Positions 61,425-64,000 of a stretch of 64,000 nt of DNA are shown here, one piece after another (position 1 is the stretch's first letter; each line of letters begins with the position of its first letter). This DNA is from Rhodospirillum centenum SW (GTDB lineage: Bacteria > Pseudomonadota > Alphaproteobacteria > Azospirillales > Azospirillaceae), in assembly GCF_000016185.1 (NCBI RefSeq), contig NC_011420.2, forward strand, positions 3,015,001 to 3,079,000, read 5' to 3'. The notes under the pieces are model-generated. The model saw only the letters and a program-made list of their open reading frames with translations. It had not been told where the DNA came from and made no database searches. Both the position numbers and the translations under genes were made by a program.

Positions 61425-61964
61425 TCAGCGTCCGGGCGGCCGCCAGCGGCTTTCGGTCGGCGGCGTATCGTCGCCGCCCTCGCCCTCCAGCCGGTAGCGC
61501 TCCTCGCGCACCTCGACCCAGTCGCCCTCGATCACGTCGGGGCCGCCATGGGCGCGGCCGCCGGGCCGGCCGGCGCCGTCCAGCGGGCCGCCCGGCCGCA
61601 CCCCGGCCGGGCCTGTGGTGACCACGACCATGTTCATCCGCCCGAACAGCCACGACCGCACCGGCGGCAGGAACAGCAGCAGCCCAGCGATGTCGGAGAG
61701 GAAGCCGGGGATCACCAGCAGCAGGCCGGCGAGCGCCAGGCAGAGCCCGTCGAACGCCTCCTGCACCGGGGGCTCGCCGCGGTCCAGGCGGTCCTGGGCG
61801 CGGCGTAGCGTGTCGATGCCGTGCCGCTTCAGCAGCCCGATGCCGACCAGGGCCGACAGCACCACCAGAAGCACCGTCGGCAGCACGCCGATGGCGCTGC
61901 CGACCCAGGCGAATCCGGCGATCTCGGCCAGGGGAAGAAGCAGGAAGAAAAGAAGGAAGCGCAT
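61425..61964 (-). CDS. fxsA: FxsA-family membrane protein
   Basis: The product is 179 aa. Three to four membrane helices: MRFLLFFLLLPLAEIAGFAWVG, VLLVVLSALVGIGLLKRHGI, and LCLALAGLLLVIPGFLSDIAGLLLFLPPVR, the last being the FxsA hallmark (PGFLSDIAGLLLLLP). The C-terminus is a polar tail. FxsA relatives modulate phage F exclusion in E. coli; the general role is unknown. It is divergent from the Tim44-like gene. Confidence 0.85.
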   Translation of the reverse strand: MRFLLFFLLLPLAEIAGFAWVGSAIGVLPTVLLVVLSALVGIGLLKRHGIDTLRRAQDRLDRGEPPVQEAFDGLCLALAGLLLVIPGFLSDIAGLLLFLPPVRSWLFGRMNMVVVTTGPAGVRPGGPLDGAGRPGGRAHGGPDVIEGDWVEVREERYRLEGEGGDDTPPTESRWRPPGR

Positions 61965-62091
61965 GGGCGTCCTTGCTCAATTATGGGAAACGGCCTATCT
62001 AACCGGAAAGCCGGTCGGGCTGGCAGGCGGTATTCCGCCCCGGTCACCGCACCCGCCCCGACGTTCTTTCCCGCTCAAGGGCTTCTCCGCT

Positions 62092-62145
62092 CAAGGGCGA
62101 GGCCCTTGCGGGCCACGTATCGCGGCAAGAGTATCGCGGCAAGAG
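62092..62145. repeat. Hairpin and tandem 14-bp repeat in the fxsA/Tim44 gap
   Basis: In the 386-base gap 61965-62350, CAAGGGC-gag-GCCCTTG (62092-62108) forms a 7-bp hairpin and tatcgcggcaagag is repeated exactly at 62118-62131 and 62132-62145. ccgctcaaggg also occurs twice just before (62071 and 62087). No gene is seen in the gap; these may be promoter-region structures for the two divergent genes. Confidence 0.6.
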
Positions 62146-62350
62146 AGGATCGGCGCCAGGGCAGCGGTAACAGGACGGCGACACGAAGCGTCCATCAGGA
62201 GTTAATGATCGGACGGGCAGGTTGAAAGGGGTACGGGTCCCCGACATGCTCGGCCACCGGCCGATCACAGACCCGTTCACCGGCCCGACCACCGGGCAAG
62301 CGGTCCCCGCCGGGGCCGCCCCGCAGAACCGAAGGTGGCAGGATACTCGC

Positions 62351-63043
62351 ATGGGTGAAGGTTTCTATTTCTTCGACATCCTGATCTTCGGCATGGTCGC
62401 CGCGTTCCTGGTGTATCGCCTGCGCAGCGTCCTCGGGCGCCGGCATGGCGAGGAGCGGCAGCGTCCCAACCCCTTCACGCCGCCGCCGAAGGCCGGTCAG
62501 GCTCCCGCCCCGGCGGAATCCGACAACGTGGTTCCGCTGCCCGACCGTGGCCGCCCGCCCGAGGCCCCGCTCCCGGTGGAAACGGGTCCGATCTCCCTGG
62601 AGGAGGGGCTGCGGCAGATCCGCGCGGCCGACCCGACCTTCAACGAGAAGCACTTCCTGCAAGGGGCCAAGGCCGCCTTCGAGATGATCGTGAAGGCCTT
62701 CGCCGACGGCGACACCCCGACCCTGCGCCCGCTGCTGGCGGATGACGTCTATGACGGCTTCGCCGAGGCGATCCGCAAGCGTCAGGCCGCCGGGGAGACG
62801 CGGGAGACCCGCATCACCGCCTTCGAGTCCGTCGATCTGAAGGAAGCGCGGATGGATGGTCGCCATGCCATGGTCACCATCAGGTTCATCACCCATCAGG
62901 TGGACTGCACGGTGAACGCCGCCGGCGACGTCGTGGACGGCGACCCGGATGAGGCGATCGAGGTCGTGGACATCTGGACCTTCAGCCGCAACACCCGCTC
63001 GCCGGACCCGAACTGGCTGCTGGTCGAGACGCGGGTGCCCTGA
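62351..63043 (+). CDS. Tim44-like (TimA) domain protein
   Basis: The product is 230 aa. One N-terminal membrane helix (FYFFDILIFGMVAAFLVYRLRS) precedes a disordered linker and a C-terminal Tim44 domain: FNEKHFLQGAKAAFEMIVKAFADGDTPTLRPLLADDVYDGFAEAIRKRQAAGETRETRITAFESVDLKEARM and DPNWLLVETRVP. It is the alphaproteobacterial relative of the mitochondrial import motor adaptor. It lies just before mltA, a gene order seen in related bacteria. Confidence 0.9.
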   Translation: MGEGFYFFDILIFGMVAAFLVYRLRSVLGRRHGEERQRPNPFTPPPKAGQAPAPAESDNVVPLPDRGRPPEAPLPVETGPISLEEGLRQIRAADPTFNEKHFLQGAKAAFEMIVKAFADGDTPTLRPLLADDVYDGFAEAIRKRQAAGETRETRITAFESVDLKEARMDGRHAMVTIRFITHQVDCTVNAAGDVVDGDPDEAIEVVDIWTFSRNTRSPDPNWLLVETRVP

Positions 63044-63215
63044 CGCGAGACGCGGGTGCCCCGGCGACGGGCACCCGGTTCCCGCGGGGGCAGGGCGTCG
63101 CTTCGGGGCGGACGCTCCCCGGCCATGCTCCGGGGTCCTGCCACGCTATTGCCGCTTTCCCCCCGCGCCGGGCTTGGGTAGCAAGGGGCATCCTTCCCGC
63201 GACCCCGCCCGAGCC

Positions 63216-64000
63216 ATGCCCCGACAGACACGCCCGACCCGCGCCGGCCTCGTGCTGGCCGCCCTTCTCCTGTCCGCGCTCGCCGGCTGCGGCGCCCCGC
63301 GCCCGCCGAAGGAGCCGCCGCCCGCGCGCCTGACGCTCGCCGCCGCCGACTTCCGCGACCTGCCCGGCTGGGCCGGGGACGACCATGCGGCGGCGCTGCC
63401 GGTGCTGGCCCGCTCCTGCGCCCGGCTGGCGCCGCAGCCGGACGGGCGCACCCTGGGGCCGCAGGGCATGCTGGGCCGCATCGCCGACTGGAAGCCGGCC
63501 TGCGCCGCCCTGGCCGCCGTGCCGCCCGGCGACGGAGGGGCCGCCCGCGCCTATTTCGAGACCTGGTTCCGGCCCTGGCTGGCCGGCAACAACGGCACGG
63601 ACGAGGGCCTGTTCACGGGCTATTACGAGGCGCTGCTGCGCGGCTCCCGCCGCCAGCACGGGCCGTTCCAGACGCCGCTGCTGCGCCGCCCCGACGATCT
63701 GGTGATGGTCGATCTGGGCGAATTCCGCGAGGCGCTGAAGGGCGAGCGCATCGCCGGCCGGGTCGTGGACGGCCGGCTGCGCCCCTATGAGGACCGCGCG
63801 AAGATCGAGGCCGGCGCGCTGAAGGGGCGCAACCTGGAACTGCTCTGGGTGGACGATCCGGTGGAGGCCTTCTTCCTCCAGATCCAGGGCTCCGGCCGCG
63901 TGGTGCTGGAGGACGGGACGGAGCTGCGCGTCGGTTATGACGGGCAGAACGGCCATCCCTACGTCGCCATCGGGCGCGAGCTGGTGGCCCGCGGCGCGAT
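63216..64000 (+). CDS. mltA: Membrane-bound lytic murein transglycosylase A (5' part)
   Basis: The first 261 codons are in the window; the gene continues beyond. A lipoprotein signal peptide ends in SALAGC (lipobox). The MltA domain begins FRDLPGW and contains LFTGYYEALLRGSRR, IEAGALKGRNLELLWVDDPVEAFFLQIQGSGRV and GYDGQNGHPYVAIGREL, with the catalytic Asp expected past the window end. It cleaves peptidoglycan with 1,6-anhydro product and is anchored in the outer membrane. Confidence 0.9.
   Translation, partial: MPRQTRPTRAGLVLAALLLSALAGCGAPRPPKEPPPARLTLAAADFRDLPGWAGDDHAAALPVLARSCARLAPQPDGRTLGPQGMLGRIADWKPACAALAAVPPGDGGAARAYFETWFRPWLAGNNGTDEGLFTGYYEALLRGSRRQHGPFQTPLLRRPDDLVMVDLGEFREALKGERIAGRVVDGRLRPYEDRAKIEAGALKGRNLELLWVDDPVEAFFLQIQGSGRVVLEDGTELRVGYDGQNGHPYVAIGRELVARGA

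Overview
The window is a high-GC chromosomal segment from an alphaproteobacterium. The gene content points to the Rhodospirillales/Azospirillales (a Rhodocista- or Azospirillum-like organism). The evidence is the miaB-phoH-ybeY-corC-lnt-XRE-metK order, a Fur-type Irr, an RpoE/ChrR sigma/anti-sigma pair, a Cys-containing FNR-type regulator, nadABC, and a Tim44-like gene next to mltA. This placement is inference from gene content; no rRNA or other marker gene is in view.

Layout. 1-57 may be the last repeat of a CRISPR array lying upstream of the window. 0.5-9.7 kb: small envelope and hypothetical genes, a GDPD phosphodiesterase, a long nitronate monooxygenase-like protein, irr, and a TonB-dependent receptor broken by one extra base. 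9.7-15 kb: an accessory region with an SDR/SnoaL pair divergent from a LysR gene, then a CmlA/FloR-type efflux pump preceded by a 9-codon leader peptide and a hairpin. The divergent promoter region is duplicated (145 bp, 2 mismatches). Between the copies lie an IS5-type transposase remnant and an AT-rich segment with a candidate GG/GA-leader peptide gene and a two-helix membrane protein resembling an immunity gene. 15-17.8 kb: a Gdx/SugE exporter and comM.

17.8-19.6 kb is a second AT-rich insertion: a retron-type reverse transcriptase overlapping an XRE gene, preceded by a 53-codon ORF and a strong compound hairpin that could be the msr/msd RNA. 19.8-26.6 kb: hrcA-grpE, a HigBA-type toxin-antitoxin pair, rph-rdgB, a SIMPL protein and hemW, with three copies of an intergenic repeat. 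26.6-35.3 kb: an acyl-CoA ligase with a ~220-residue Ala/Asp/Pro-rich insertion, a Cys-rich secreted protein, a patatin-like protein, an Ada-like methyltransferase, a COQ7-like protein and trmB. 35.4-43 kb: minus-strand core genes metK, an XRE regulator, and an overlapping miaB-phoH / ybeY-corC-lnt series.

43-50.1 kb: an IalB-like protein, rpoE-chrR with a recognisable RpoE-type promoter, a hydrolase with a 15-bp tandem repeat, fnr, a gene with a near-consensus FNR box, and rlmI. 50.1-64 kb: a GNAT/DUF1778 toxin-antitoxin pair with an operator palindrome, nadABC with an upstream palindrome, a Cys-rich copper-protein-like gene, an arsR-arsC-acr3 operon with an ArsR-type operator, phhB, a zinc metallopeptidase, a lone ABC ATPase, a conserved unknown, fxsA, a Tim44-like gene and the 5' part of mltA.

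Most novel material: (i) the AT-rich leader-peptide/immunity-like pair between IS remnants, (ii) the XRE-RT retron-like locus with its 53-aa ORF and hairpin, (iii) the drug-pump attenuation leader. All functional calls come from reading motifs in the sequence; no database search was run.
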